This document shows positions 38,562 to 51,338 of a DNA stretch of 58,205 bases, piece by piece. Under the pieces are notes generated by a model. The model made no database searches, was not told the DNA's origin, and saw nothing but the letters and a program-made list of their open reading frames with translations. This DNA comes from K189A clade bacterium (lineage in GTDB: Bacteria; Pseudomonadota; Gammaproteobacteria; Pseudomonadales; Azotimanducaceae). Location of the stretch: the NCBI GenBank assembly GCA_009886205.1, contig QXZU01000141.1, forward strand, positions 1 to 58,205, read 5' to 3'. Every line of letters starts with the position of its first letter. Position 1 is the stretch's first letter. The position numbers were made by a program, and so were the translations under genes.

Positions 38562-38622
38562 TTAGCGCCGTAATTGGCGCAATAAATTGGCAAATAAATG
38601 GGTGCGATAGCCTGCGCTTTTT

Positions 38623-38654
38623 GTCCCCAACAGGAAACTGATGGGGACGCTTTT
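38623..38654 (+). terminator. GAAA-loop hairpin plus T4 in the rph-pyrE spacer; candidate attenuator/terminator
   Basis: GTCCCCAACAG-GAAA-CTGATGGGGAC followed by GCTTTT; one internal mismatch. Confidence 0.6.
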
Positions 38655-38744
38655 AGCCAATATTAGGTTTGGGGCCAAGGGAACAATTGCCCTTTTGATG
38701 ACTTATCTACTTCCTCAACGTTTTCTTTTTAGTTTGGAGAAAAA

Positions 38745-39395
38745 ATGACAGCTACTACTTCCACCGCATCTTTTATCGAATTTTTAGTTGGCCAAGGGGT
38801 CTTAAAATTTGGTGACTTCACTTTGAACTCTGGTCGCAAGAGCCCGTACTTTTTTAACCTAGGTTCAGTAGACGACGGCCCCGGTTTGTTAACGTTAGGC
38901 AGGGCTTATGCGGATGCCATTGTGGCGTCCAAGGTAGAATTTGATGTTCTATTTGGGCCGGCCTACAAAGGCATTCCGATTGCTGTTGCTACCGGATTGG
39001 CGTTAGCCGAGCGCGGCATCAATGTGGGCGTGGCCTACAACCGCAAAGAGGCTAAAGACCATGGTGAAGGTGGCAATTTAGTCGGTGCGCCAGTGCAGGG
39101 TCGAATACTGTTGGTAGATGACGTTCTCACGTCGGGCAAAGCCATTCGCACGGCGGTAGACCTGATTAAGGTAGAGGGAGCGGAAATTGCTGGCGTGGTG
39201 ATTGCGCTGGACAGGGCTGAATTTGGGCCGTCGGGTCAGACCGCCGTAGACGACTTGGCTACAGATTTAGCTGCGCCGATGGTCTCCATTGCAGGTGTGG
39301 CTGATGTGATTAGTTTTCTGCAAGGGCAGGATGATATGCAGTCGGTTTTGCAGAGCATGCGTGCGTATCAGCAAGCTTATTGCAAGCTTGCCTAG
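38745..39395 (+). CDS. pyrE: Orotate phosphoribosyltransferase
   Basis: GVLKFGDFTLNSGRKSPYFFN, RILLVDDVLTSGKAIR. Confidence 0.97.
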   Translation: MTATTSTASFIEFLVGQGVLKFGDFTLNSGRKSPYFFNLGSVDDGPGLLTLGRAYADAIVASKVEFDVLFGPAYKGIPIAVATGLALAERGINVGVAYNRKEAKDHGEGGNLVGAPVQGRILLVDDVLTSGKAIRTAVDLIKVEGAEIAGVVIALDRAEFGPSGQTAVDDLATDLAAPMVSIAGVADVISFLQGQDDMQSVLQSMRAYQQAYCKLA

Positions 39396-39430
39396 TGAAC
39401 TGTCAATGCCCTAATCAGCGGGTGCCTGAT

Positions 39431-42339
<2,909 letters not shown>

Positions 42340-42361
42340 GGGGTCTCTTATTGTTTGTTAG

Positions 42362-43606
42362 CTATTTTTTGGTTAGTTGTTTTGAAAAAACAGAAATGAT
42401 TTCATCTAGCAAGTGCTCTGCTATTTGGCCTTTGCTCTGGCGCGGATATCTGGTCTCACCATCTTGGTGAATAAAGGTCACCTCGTTGTCTTGGCTGTTA
42501 AAACCAATGTCGTGGTCGGAAACGTCATTGACAATAATCGCGTCTAAACCTTTGCGTTGGCGCTTGGCGCGTGCGTATTCCAAGGTGTCGTGTGTTTCGG
42601 CGGCGAAGCCAATGACCAGCCCAGCGGACTTGCTGGCCACTACGCTGGCGATAATGTCCGGATTTTCTACAAGGCGCAGATTCATATTTGGGTCTTGCGT
42701 TTCCGTGCGTTTGATCTTCTTGTCCTGAATCGCCTCAACTCGATAGTCGGCGACTGCCGCAACGCCGATAAAGACATCAACATCGTCTAAATGCTGGTGC
42801 ACTGTGTCATGCATTTCTAATGCAGTGGTCACGTCTAATCGGGTGATAGACGGGTTAGATTCAGGTACTCGCGGTCCTGCAATGACGCTGACTTTGGCGC
42901 CACGAGCGAGGGCGGCATTGGCAATACTTAATCCCTGTAATCCTGAGCTGTGGTTAGAGATATAGCGCACTGGGTCTATGGCTTCCTGTGTCGGTCCAGT
43001 GGTAATCATGATGTGCAACCCGGCCCATTGTGCACTCTTTGCGCTTTCCGTCATGGGTGAATATTGCTGGGCAATTATGGCTTCAATGATCTCTTCGGGT
43101 TCGGTCATTCTACCAGGGCCGTCGTCGCCACAGGCTTGGTCGCCGTGGTCCGGCCCAATCAGCCGATAATTGTAGCTGGACAACGTTTGCAGATTGGCTT
43201 GTGTTGCGGGGTGTTTGTACATCTGCTGGTTCATAGAAGGCGCAACACTAATAGGCGCTTGTGTGGCCAAACATAGCGTCGTCAGCAAGTCGTCAGCCTG
43301 GCCCTGAGCGAGCCTTGCAATGCAGTTGGCCGTGGCCGGCGCTATAACAATCTGGTCCGCCCACCTAGCTAATTCAATATGCCCCATAGCAGCTTCTGCA
43401 TTTTCGTCCCAAAGGGTATTGCGCACAGGGCTGCCAGATACAGCTTGTAGGGCCGTTGGCGTAACAAAGTGGTGGGCATTTTCTGACATCACAACTTTAA
43501 CTTCCGCACCTTGGGCAACTAAACCTCTTACAAGAGCGGGGGTTTTATACGCAGCAATGCCTGACGAAATACCAAGCAAAATATGCTGCCCTGCAAGTTT
43601 GGACAT
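42362..43606 (-). CDS. coaBC: Bifunctional phosphopantothenoylcysteine decarboxylase/phosphopantothenate-cysteine ligase
   Basis: ILLGISSGIAAYKTPALVRGL, APSMNQQMYKHPAT, GPTQEAIDPVRYISNHSSG. Confidence 0.96.
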   Translation of the reverse strand: MSKLAGQHILLGISSGIAAYKTPALVRGLVAQGAEVKVVMSENAHHFVTPTALQAVSGSPVRNTLWDENAEAAMGHIELARWADQIVIAPATANCIARLAQGQADDLLTTLCLATQAPISVAPSMNQQMYKHPATQANLQTLSSYNYRLIGPDHGDQACGDDGPGRMTEPEEIIEAIIAQQYSPMTESAKSAQWAGLHIMITTGPTQEAIDPVRYISNHSSGLQGLSIANAALARGAKVSVIAGPRVPESNPSITRLDVTTALEMHDTVHQHLDDVDVFIGVAAVADYRVEAIQDKKIKRTETQDPNMNLRLVENPDIIASVVASKSAGLVIGFAAETHDTLEYARAKRQRKGLDAIIVNDVSDHDIGFNSQDNEVTFIHQDGETRYPRQSKGQIAEHLLDEIISVFSKQLTKK

Positions 43607-43681
43607 AGCAAAACCTTGAAACATTTAGATGACGAAAATCACCTCTGCACTGCGCCTCCAACGTTCGAAAGAACGCCTCAA

Positions 43682-44407
43682 GTGCCTGAAGCAACCTTAA
43701 AAAAAACGAAGGTTAACATTGAACCCTGTAAAGACGTAATCACTAGATGGCAAGAAGATGAGCGGCCACGAGAGAGGCTTTTGCGTCATGGGCCGGAAAC
43801 TCTGTCGACAGCAGAACTTTTGGCGCTGTGTTTGGTTTCCGGTAGCCAAGGCGAAGACGCGGTGCGTATGTCTCGTCGGTTGCTGGAAGCGTTTGGTGGT
43901 ATTGGCACGCTGCTCGGCGCGCCGGTTAGCGCGCTGACCAAGTTTCGCGGAGTCGGCCAGGCCAAAGCCGCCCAAATCAAAGCGATACACGAGCTTATGG
44001 CGCGGGATGTTGAGGCTGATTTTGCCAAGGGTGAGCGCTTCAATGACCCGCAGTCGGTGAGTCGATATTTGCGCAAGCGTATTGGCCATTCCCCCAGAGA
44101 AGTGTTCGCTTGCTTGTACCTAAATTCCAAGCACGAGTTACTCTCTTTTGAGATTATGTTTAACGGCTCCATAGACAGGGCTCATGTTCACCCCCGGGAA
44201 GTATTACGCCGGGGAATTGAGTTGAATGCTGCAGCCATAATATTGGCGCATAATCACCCTTCTGGCGTTTCTGAGCCGAGTCAGGCGGATATTTTTTTGA
44301 CCAAAGAGTTGGCCAACTTACTTAGACAAGTAGATATCCGTGTTCTCGATCATTTCGTCGTTTGTGCCAGAAATACGGTTTCTTTGGCCGCTAGAGGCCT
44401 GATCTAG
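43682..44407 (+). CDS. radC: RadC (JAMM/MPN) family protein; start uncertain
   Basis: [42 protein letters not shown] start chosen, the ORF is open back to 43583. Confidence 0.9.
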   Translation: MPEATLKKTKVNIEPCKDVITRWQEDERPRERLLRHGPETLSTAELLALCLVSGSQGEDAVRMSRRLLEAFGGIGTLLGAPVSALTKFRGVGQAKAAQIKAIHELMARDVEADFAKGERFNDPQSVSRYLRKRIGHSPREVFACLYLNSKHELLSFEIMFNGSIDRAHVHPREVLRRGIELNAAAIILAHNHPSGVSEPSQADIFLTKELANLLRQVDIRVLDHFVVCARNTVSLAARGLI

Positions 44408-44475
44408 CCTTTTTTGTTGCTCTAATTCCCCCACTTTGGTATAAACGCGCCTCAAATTTTCTAGGGATCCCGACT

Positions 44476-44712
44476 ATGTCTAAGGTATGTCAGGTCACAG
44501 GCAAAAGACCAATGGCTGGCAACAACGTCAGTCATGCAATGAACAAGACGAGAAGGCGCTTTTTGCCTAATCTGCATTACCATCGTTTTTGGGTGGAATC
44601 AGAAAAGCGCTACGTCAGATTACGAGTATCCTCAAAGGGTATGCGTATCATCGACAAGAATGGTATTGATATCGTTCTTAAAGACGTGCGTGCTGCAGGT
44701 CATAAGGTATAA
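44476..44712 (+). CDS. rpmB: 50S ribosomal protein L28
   Basis: [33 protein letters not shown]. Confidence 0.98.
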   Translation: MSKVCQVTGKRPMAGNNVSHAMNKTRRRFLPNLHYHRFWVESEKRYVRLRVSSKGMRIIDKNGIDIVLKDVRAAGHKV

Positions 44713-44822
44713 CAAACTCTACTCGCCTGACTGCCTAGCAGCTCAAGCGGATTAAGGAGTATAGTCGCTGGGCGAAGGTTGGTTGTGAACAGGCCTAGCG
44801 ACGAACAAAACGGATTAAAACT

Positions 44823-44978
44823 ATGCGCGATAAAATTAAACTCGTTTCAAGTGCCGGTACCGGACACTATTACACGACTGATAAGAACAAGAAGAACACA
44901 CCAGACAAGATGGAAATTAAAAAATTCGATCCTGTTGTGCGTAAGCATGTGCTCTACAAGGAAGCTAAGATCAAGTAA
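44823..44978 (+). CDS. rpmG: 50S ribosomal protein L33 (51 aa; not in ORF track)
   Basis: [51 protein letters not shown]. Confidence 0.97.
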   Translation: MRDKIKLVSSAGTGHYYTTDKNKKNTPDKMEIKKFDPVVRKHVLYKEAKIK

Positions 44979-44981
44979 GGA

Positions 44982-45806
44982 ATGCCTGAACTCCCCGAAG
45001 TCGAAACGACTCGGCGGGGCATAGAGCCCTTCCTCCTTGATCAATCGATTCTAGCAATCGAAGTCCGGCAGCCTCGCCTGAGGTGGCCGGTAGACTTGCC
45101 TCCTAACCTTGCGGGCAGCAAGGTCATTAATGTCTCGCGGCGCGGCAAATACATTCTCATCACTACTCACGTTGGCACGTTGCTCATACACCTTGGTATG
45201 TCAGGTAGCCTCAGAGTTGTAAGCCCCCAAACCCCACCCAAATTGCACGATCATATTGATATTAAATTGACGGGCGATCATTGGCTGCGTTTTAACGACC
45301 CGCGCCGATTCGGTAGTTTTCATTTCCAAAAGGGTGATGCACACGAGCATTGGCTGCTTAAAGATTTGGGTGTCGAACCTCTGGAAAATGAGTTTTCCGG
45401 TGACTATCTATTCAGCAGCTCTAGACGCCGTAAGGTGGCCGTGAAGAACCATATTATGGACGGCAAGATTGTGGTGGGGGTTGGCAACATCTACGCTGCT
45501 GAATCGCTGTTTATGGCCAAGATTAGGCCAGCAACAGCAGCCCAAAGAGTGAGTCGACTGGCTTACGAAAATTTGGCCCAAGCGATTCGCATGATTTTGG
45601 CGAGAGCCATCAAGGTGGGTGGTACTACATTACGGGATTTTGTGGGTTCCGACGGACAACCCGGTTATTTTAGCCAAAGCTTGAATGTCTATGGTCGAGA
45701 GGGTCAGCCGTGTCGAGAGTGCTCTAGCACCCTTAAAGGCCAGATCTTGGGTCAGAGAAGCACGGTTTATTGTCCTAGCTGCCAAACCTTCAGTGGGTGG
45801 CGCTAG
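44982..45806 (+). CDS. mutM: Formamidopyrimidine-DNA glycosylase
   Basis: MPELPEVETTRRGIEP, zinc finger CRECSSTLKGQILGQRSTVYCPSCQ. Confidence 0.97.
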   Translation: MPELPEVETTRRGIEPFLLDQSILAIEVRQPRLRWPVDLPPNLAGSKVINVSRRGKYILITTHVGTLLIHLGMSGSLRVVSPQTPPKLHDHIDIKLTGDHWLRFNDPRRFGSFHFQKGDAHEHWLLKDLGVEPLENEFSGDYLFSSSRRRKVAVKNHIMDGKIVVGVGNIYAAESLFMAKIRPATAAQRVSRLAYENLAQAIRMILARAIKVGGTTLRDFVGSDGQPGYFSQSLNVYGREGQPCRECSSTLKGQILGQRSTVYCPSCQTFSGWR

Positions 45807-45891
45807 TTGCCTTGACCGCCTCGCTATTGCGAAGCTAAAGCGGTTGTATGCTTAACGCGTGGTCGGCACATGCCAATGAGCGCTACTATGA

Positions 45892-46383
45892 CTACTTCTT
45901 AGCGTTTTTACTCGCCAATTCAGAGATGACCTCTGGGTGGACAAACTGCGATATATCACCGCCTAACGCCGAAATCTCCCTGACCAGCGTGGAAGAGATA
46001 AACGAGCAATCTTTTGAAGTAGGTAAAAATACGTATTCAAGCTGAGGGTCCAAAGACCTATTCATTTCTGCCATTTGGAATTCGTAGTCGAAGTCAGTCA
46101 CTGTGCGCAGCCCGCGAAGCACGAAGCGGGTGTCTTTGGCGCGAACGTAGTCAACCAAGAGAGAGTTAAAGCCCTCAACTGAGACTCTGTCACCATACTG
46201 TGCAAGTACCTTTTCGCAAAGCGCAATTCTGTCTGCCAGATCCACTTTTGGGTCTTTGTTGATGGATGTGCCAATAGCCAAGACGACATGGTCAAATAGG
46301 TGTAATGCTCTTTCTACCAGATCCGTATGCCCATTGGTGATTGGGTTAAATGATCCTGGGTAAACCACAGTTCTTTTTGACAT
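45892..46383 (-). CDS. coaD: Phosphopantetheine adenylyltransferase
   Basis: VVYPGSFNPITNGHTDLVERA; start at MSKRT. Confidence 0.96.
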   Translation of the reverse strand: MSKRTVVYPGSFNPITNGHTDLVERALHLFDHVVLAIGTSINKDPKVDLADRIALCEKVLAQYGDRVSVEGFNSLLVDYVRAKDTRFVLRGLRTVTDFDYEFQMAEMNRSLDPQLEYVFLPTSKDCSFISSTLVREISALGGDISQFVHPEVISELASKNAKK

Positions 46384-46486
46384 AGTCTTTTCTCTGCGTC
46401 TTATGACGTCTAATTTCATTCGTGAGGGGGCGATACTAGCGTTGGGTTTTTGCTACTGCAAGTTGATTGAGATCAACAAAATATGC

Positions 46487-47071
46487 TCAAGGTTTTGGTA
46501 ATTTGCACCAGACTAATGCACTAAAGGTATTGCCGCCGGAGGTTGTTCTGTCTAATTCAAAGCCGTGAGCAGCGCATATTTCCTCGATCAGTTGAGCCTG
46601 ATTAGACTCGAGGTAAACGTATTTTTTCACCAACTTTTGTCGTGCTATGAGTTCTAAGCAAGCCCCTAATAGTTCTGGTTGGGCATAGGGTGGGTCGAGA
46701 AAAATAATATCAAAGGACTCGTTTAAAGCGCTGAGATAGGCGAGCGCATTGGTTTTTATCACTTGGCATGTGGGGTCGCCAAGCTCGGAGATATTTTTTT
46801 CCAGTGAGCGAAAAATGGTCGCGTCGCTCTCTACCAGCACTACCTTGCCAGCGCCTTGTGAAAGCGCCTCTATGCCCAGGGCGCCGGACCCAGCAAACAA
46901 ATCAAGGCAGGTGGTGCCTGCGATTTCTGGTCGCAGCCAGTTAAACAAGGTTTCCCTAGTTCTGCCCAATGTGGGTCTTAAATCGTTTATCTCAGGGAAG
47001 GTAATTTTCCGTCCTCGCCACCTGCCACCAATAAGGCGCACCGACTGAGATTTGGTAGTTTGCTTTTTCAT
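46487..47071 (-). CDS. rsmD: 16S rRNA (guanine(966)-N(2))-methyltransferase RsmD
   Basis: RPTLGRTRETLFNWL, DLFAGSGALGIEALSQGA, IIFLDPPYA. Confidence 0.94.
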   Translation of the reverse strand: MKKQTTKSQSVRLIGGRWRGRKITFPEINDLRPTLGRTRETLFNWLRPEIAGTTCLDLFAGSGALGIEALSQGAGKVVLVESDATIFRSLEKNISELGDPTCQVIKTNALAYLSALNESFDIIFLDPPYAQPELLGACLELIARQKLVKKYVYLESNQAQLIEEICAAHGFELDRTTSGGNTFSALVWCKLPKP

Positions 47072-47280
47072 AGGGAGTTTAATGAGCAAGGCATAGATTC
47101 GATGGCAAATATTATAGAATGTTCAGCTGCAATGCGCTTCAAGCTTAATGCGATCTAACTCTGTATTGACCGCTGGGATGTAGGTTAAGCGCGCGCAATT
47201 TGCGTTATAGTAATGCAACGCTTTGGGCTCTGGGGTTCAAAGGCTTTTTCGAAAAGAATTTCACCATAGATGTTACCGAT

Positions 47281-48249
47281 ATGTCAGACAGCAAAGCGCC
47301 CGGTTTTTTTTCTAAGCTAAAATCAGGTTTGGCAAAAACCCGCGCACAACTCGCAGATGGTGTGGGTAACCTCTTGCTCGGCGAGAAAGAAATCAATGAC
47401 ACGGTCTTAGAGGATTTAGAAACCGCGCTGATCACCACTGATGTTGGCGTGGATACAACTCAAGACATTATTGAGAACCTGACACAGCGTGCCCAGCGTC
47501 GCGAGTTGGCAAACACGCGCGCATTGCACGAAGCCCTGCATGGCCAATTGGTGGAGCGTCTCTTACCCATTATCAAACCCTTTGAGTTGCCTGAGAAAAG
47601 ATCCGGCATGCCTCGAATCATTTTCTTTGTTGGTGTAAACGGTGTCGGTAAAACCACAACCATCGGTAAGCTGGCCAAGCGTTTTAAGGATGACGGCAAG
47701 AGCGTGTTGCTTGCAGCCGGCGACACTTTTCGCGCAGCAGCGGTAGAGCAGCTGCAGGCCTGGGGCGAGCGTAACGACATTCCTGTAATCGCCCAGCCTC
47801 AAGGCTCAGACAGTGCGTCCGTAGTGTTCGATGCGGTCCAATCTGCTCAAGCTCGCGATGTAGATGTACTACTAGTCGACACCGCTGGTCGATTGCAGGC
47901 GAAAACTCAGTTAATGGATGAGCTGGAAAAAGTTCAGCGCGTCGTAAAACGGCTAGACCCAGATGCCCCCCATGAGGTGATATTGGTCCTTGATGGCGGC
48001 GTTGGTCAGAACGCGCTGAGCCAAGTTAAATTATTTGATGAGGCGGTAAAACTCACTGGGTTGGTCGTTACCAAACTTGATGGTACCGCCAAAGCGGGTG
48101 TCGTTTTCGCCGTTGCGAGTGGGGCAGGCGGTGTGCCAAAGATCCCTCTATATTTTATTGGCGTGGGCGAAGGCGTGGATGATTTACGCCCCTTCGATGC
48201 AGACGATTTTGTGCAGGCACTGCTCGCCAGCGACCAAGAGGACGATTAG
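47281..48249 (+). CDS. ftsY: Signal recognition particle receptor FtsY
   Basis: GVNGVGKTTTIGKLA, LLAAGDTFRAAAVEQLQ, DTAGRL; short form with little acidic N-terminus. Confidence 0.96.
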   Translation: MSDSKAPGFFSKLKSGLAKTRAQLADGVGNLLLGEKEINDTVLEDLETALITTDVGVDTTQDIIENLTQRAQRRELANTRALHEALHGQLVERLLPIIKPFELPEKRSGMPRIIFFVGVNGVGKTTTIGKLAKRFKDDGKSVLLAAGDTFRAAAVEQLQAWGERNDIPVIAQPQGSDSASVVFDAVQSAQARDVDVLLVDTAGRLQAKTQLMDELEKVQRVVKRLDPDAPHEVILVLDGGVGQNALSQVKLFDEAVKLTGLVVTKLDGTAKAGVVFAVASGAGGVPKIPLYFIGVGEGVDDLRPFDADDFVQALLASDQEDD

Positions 48250-48254
48250 GCACA

Positions 48255-48953
48255 GTGGCCAGCATAGTCCTAGAAAACGTTACCAAGCAGTTTTCCAGCG
48301 GATACAAGGCGTTGGCAGATGTTTCAGTGGAGTTTGCCTCTGGGTCCATGACTTTTTTAACCGGTCATTCCGGTGCGGGTAAGAGTACTTTTTTGCGTTT
48401 GTTGATTGGCGCCGACGAGCCTACCCGAGGCCGAGTGCTGGTGGGTGGTGTGAATATCAGTCAATTAAGTGCAAAGCGCATGCCTTGGTATCGACGCAAT
48501 GTAGGGGTGGTATTTCAAGACCACCACTTGCTCGCCGATCGCTCAGTTTTTGAAAATGTGGCATTGCCGCTGCGTATTGGACATTTTCCTGCAAAAGAGA
48601 TCGCGCCTCGGGTAAGAGGCGCGTTAAGTGCGGTAGACTTACTTGATAAAGAAAAACTCCTGCCGGGTTTTTTGTCCACCGGGGAGCAGCAGCGCGTTGG
48701 CATCGCTCGGGCGGTAGTGAATAGACCCAAAATCTTACTGGCAGATGAACCAACAGGAAACCTCGACCCAGATTTATCGCAGACCATAATGGATCTGTTT
48801 AGTCAATTCCGAGAGATTGGCACCACAGTTATTATTGCGACTCACGACATAGAGTTGGTGAAAAATATGGGTCAACCCACTCTAAAATTAGTTGCTGGGT
48901 GCCTTGAAGACCCAGTTGCCGCGCAAACAAAAGTCACTGAGTTCAATTTATGA
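48255..48953 (+). CDS. ftsE: Cell division ATP-binding protein FtsE
   Basis: [34 protein letters not shown]. Confidence 0.96.
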   Translation: MASIVLENVTKQFSSGYKALADVSVEFASGSMTFLTGHSGAGKSTFLRLLIGADEPTRGRVLVGGVNISQLSAKRMPWYRRNVGVVFQDHHLLADRSVFENVALPLRIGHFPAKEIAPRVRGALSAVDLLDKEKLLPGFLSTGEQQRVGIARAVVNRPKILLADEPTGNLDPDLSQTIMDLFSQFREIGTTVIIATHDIELVKNMGQPTLKLVAGCLEDPVAAQTKVTEFNL

Positions 48954-48968
48954 AACGCCAGGTGCCCT

Positions 48969-49946
48969 TTGTCTAGCAAGAAACCCGACAGCCTTGACCC
49001 CTGGGCTAAGCCATCCGGTGGTCTTATCAATTGGCTTAAGGATCATGGGCGCACGTTCAATGATACGACGCTTTATGTCAGCCAGCGTTTGGCGAGTAGC
49101 CTGTTTGTTTGGTTTTTAGTCGGTATCGCGCTGGCCCTTCCCGGCATACTTTGGCTCGCTCAGGTCAACCTGCATGCGGTTGGAGAGGGTTGGCAGGGCC
49201 GCGCAGGTTTGACCGTCTACTTCGAAGCCGGGGTTAATCCGTCGAATATAGAGGCGGTACTAAAAGACTTGGAAACCATGCCGTTGGTAGACAAAACGGC
49301 GTTAACAACATCTGATCAGGCGCTACAAGATTTTGTCGCCCAAACATCTGACTCCCTTGAGTTGCGCAACATCTTGGCTAGCCTGGATGAAAACCCGCTA
49401 CCTGCGTCCATCCAAATTACCAGCAGAGAGGGTGCGGACTTTATTGAGCTTGAAAGTTTGCAACGGCAGCTAAGGGCCAAATCTCAAATCAACGATGTAG
49501 TCATTGAAAAGACTTGGTTGGAGCGGTTGCGTGACATTACGAGCTTGTTAAACCGGCTGGGTTGGATACTGGGGTTACTGTTTGGTCTAGGTGCGATCTT
49601 TGTCACTTCTGCGTCTGTGCGGTTAGCCATTGAGTCGCGCTTGGAAGAGTTGCTGGTATTGGCCCTCGTGGGTGCCACCAAGGGGCAGATGCGGCGACCA
49701 TTCATATATTTTGGCGCTTGCTATGGCGTGGGCGGCGGTGTCATGGCTGTAATGTTCCTGGCCCTCATTCTTAATGCTATTGAAGGACCGCTGCAGGCGT
49801 TACTCGGCAGCTATCAAGTACCGCTTGTCGTGCAGGGCTTCAACGGCCAGTTTCTACTTAGCATGCTAGGTATTGGCATTTTTCTTGGCGTAATCGGCGC
49901 GTGGGTTGCGGTACGACAACGTTTGCACAGCGCGCAATTTCTCTAG
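48969..49946 (+). CDS. ftsX: Cell division protein FtsX
   Basis: Four-TM FtsX architecture following ftsE; TTG start. Confidence 0.93.
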   Translation: MSSKKPDSLDPWAKPSGGLINWLKDHGRTFNDTTLYVSQRLASSLFVWFLVGIALALPGILWLAQVNLHAVGEGWQGRAGLTVYFEAGVNPSNIEAVLKDLETMPLVDKTALTTSDQALQDFVAQTSDSLELRNILASLDENPLPASIQITSREGADFIELESLQRQLRAKSQINDVVIEKTWLERLRDITSLLNRLGWILGLLFGLGAIFVTSASVRLAIESRLEELLVLALVGATKGQMRRPFIYFGACYGVGGGVMAVMFLALILNAIEGPLQALLGSYQVPLVVQGFNGQFLLSMLGIGIFLGVIGAWVAVRQRLHSAQFL

Positions 49947-50018
49947 CGGCAATTTATTTACGACGTTGCCGCGGCGGTTTTGAGTAACTTTTGTCAAGAT
50001 TTAAGGCTCAAATCTTTG

Positions 50019-50045
50019 TTAGCACTCCTCAAGTTAGAGTGCTAA
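50019..50045. promoter_or_regulatory. CIRCE element (HrcA operator) upstream of rpoH
   Basis: TTAGCACTC-ctcaagtta-GAGTGCTAA: exact match to TTAGCACTC-N9-GAGTGCTAA. Confidence 0.95.
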
Positions 50046-50076
50046 TATCTTTTTTCGTGTTACCGGAAGTATCACC

Positions 50077-50928
50077 ATGACAACAAACATTATGGCAATG
50101 CCAAGCATCGCTCCAGGTCGTGACCTCGATGCCTATTTACGCACAATCAGTCAATTTCCCATCCTTAAGCCGGAAGAGGAAAAGCTACTCGCTGAGCGAT
50201 TTTACGCTGACCAAGATTTAGATGCCGCCCGCGAGCTAGTCATGTGCCACCTGCGCTTTGTGGTTCACCTCGCTCGATCTTACAAGGGCTATGGACTCTC
50301 CCAAGCTGACCTAATCCAAGAGGGTAATGTTGGATTGATGAAGGCCGTTAAAAGATTCGATCCTAATGTAGGCGTGCGTCTGATTTCCTTTGCCGTGCAT
50401 TGGATTAAGGCCGAGATTCACGAATACATTTTGCGCAACTGGCGCATAGTCAAAGTGGCTACAACCAAATCTCAGCGGAAGTTGTTCTTTAACCTTCGCG
50501 GCGCCAAGCGCAGTAGCGCATGGTTGAGCTTGGCTGAGACCCAAGCTATTGCTGATGATTTGGGTGTGTCTGCGGCAGAGGTGACGCGCATGGAAGGCCG
50601 GCTGAGTGCCAGCGACATGGCCTTTGACGGTTACGGTACAGATGAAGAATCGGCAACGGCTCCAATGCACTTTTTGGCCTCAGCGGCGCCTGATCCAGCC
50701 GATATTGTTGCGGATGAGCACATGCAACAAGACTCCAGCCTTCGCCTCAGTGCGGGGCTTGCCGGTTTAGACGAGCGCAGTCGAGATATTTTACAGCAGC
50801 GTTGGTTGAGTGATGACAAATCCACGTTGCATGAACTAGCTGCTGAATATGGTGTCTCCGCAGAGCGTATCCGCCAGCTAGAAAAAAACGCGATGAAGAA
50901 ACTCAAGCTCGCCATTACTGCTGACTAG
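50077..50928 (+). CDS. rpoH: Heat-shock sigma factor sigma32
   Basis: RpoH box QRKLFFNLRGAKR, position after ftsX. Confidence 0.97.
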   Translation: MTTNIMAMPSIAPGRDLDAYLRTISQFPILKPEEEKLLAERFYADQDLDAARELVMCHLRFVVHLARSYKGYGLSQADLIQEGNVGLMKAVKRFDPNVGVRLISFAVHWIKAEIHEYILRNWRIVKVATTKSQRKLFFNLRGAKRSSAWLSLAETQAIADDLGVSAAEVTRMEGRLSASDMAFDGYGTDEESATAPMHFLASAAPDPADIVADEHMQQDSSLRLSAGLAGLDERSRDILQQRWLSDDKSTLHELAAEYGVSAERIRQLEKNAMKKLKLAITAD

Positions 50929-50931
50929 TAG

Positions 50932-51306
50932 ATGGCCAAGTTGTTTATTCTTTTCGGAGGCTCACTAGGCCTCCTTGGCGTGGTGCTCGGTGCATTTGGC
51001 GCCCATGCTTTGAAAACCCGCCTCTCTGAATCCAGCTTGTCGAGCTGGGAGACTGCAGTTTCCTACCAGATGTACCACGCCCTAGTTCTACTCTTCGTCG
51101 GCTTATGGTTACTACTCGATGGTCCCGCTTCGCTTCGCTACGCAGGCGCTCTCTTTATGGTGGGCATCGTACTCTTCAGCGGCAGCATTTATGCGTTGGT
51201 TTTAGGCGCGGGTTCTTGGTTTGGTCCCGTAACACCTCTAGGTGGTGTAACTTTGATAGCTGCGTGGGCCACCCTCATATATTCTTCTCTCGCCATTAAT
51301 AACTAA
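50932..51306 (+). CDS. DUF423 (YgdD-like) membrane protein
   Basis: GVVLGAFGAHALKTRL, YQMYHALVLLFVGLWL. Confidence 0.9.
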   Translation: MAKLFILFGGSLGLLGVVLGAFGAHALKTRLSESSLSSWETAVSYQMYHALVLLFVGLWLLLDGPASLRYAGALFMVGIVLFSGSIYALVLGAGSWFGPVTPLGGVTLIAAWATLIYSSLAINN

Positions 51307-51338
51307 TTAGCTGCCTCAGCTTCTGGGAGAAAATTTTA

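Noticed and set aside
33523-39395. spoT-rpoZ-gmk-yicC / rph-pyrE block as something unusual
   Set aside because: Standard gammaproteobacterial synteny with intact catalytic motifs.
49947-49990. GCGGCAA...TTGCCGC hairpin after ftsX
   Set aside because: Large 13-nt loop and weak T run; probably an unremarkable partial terminator.
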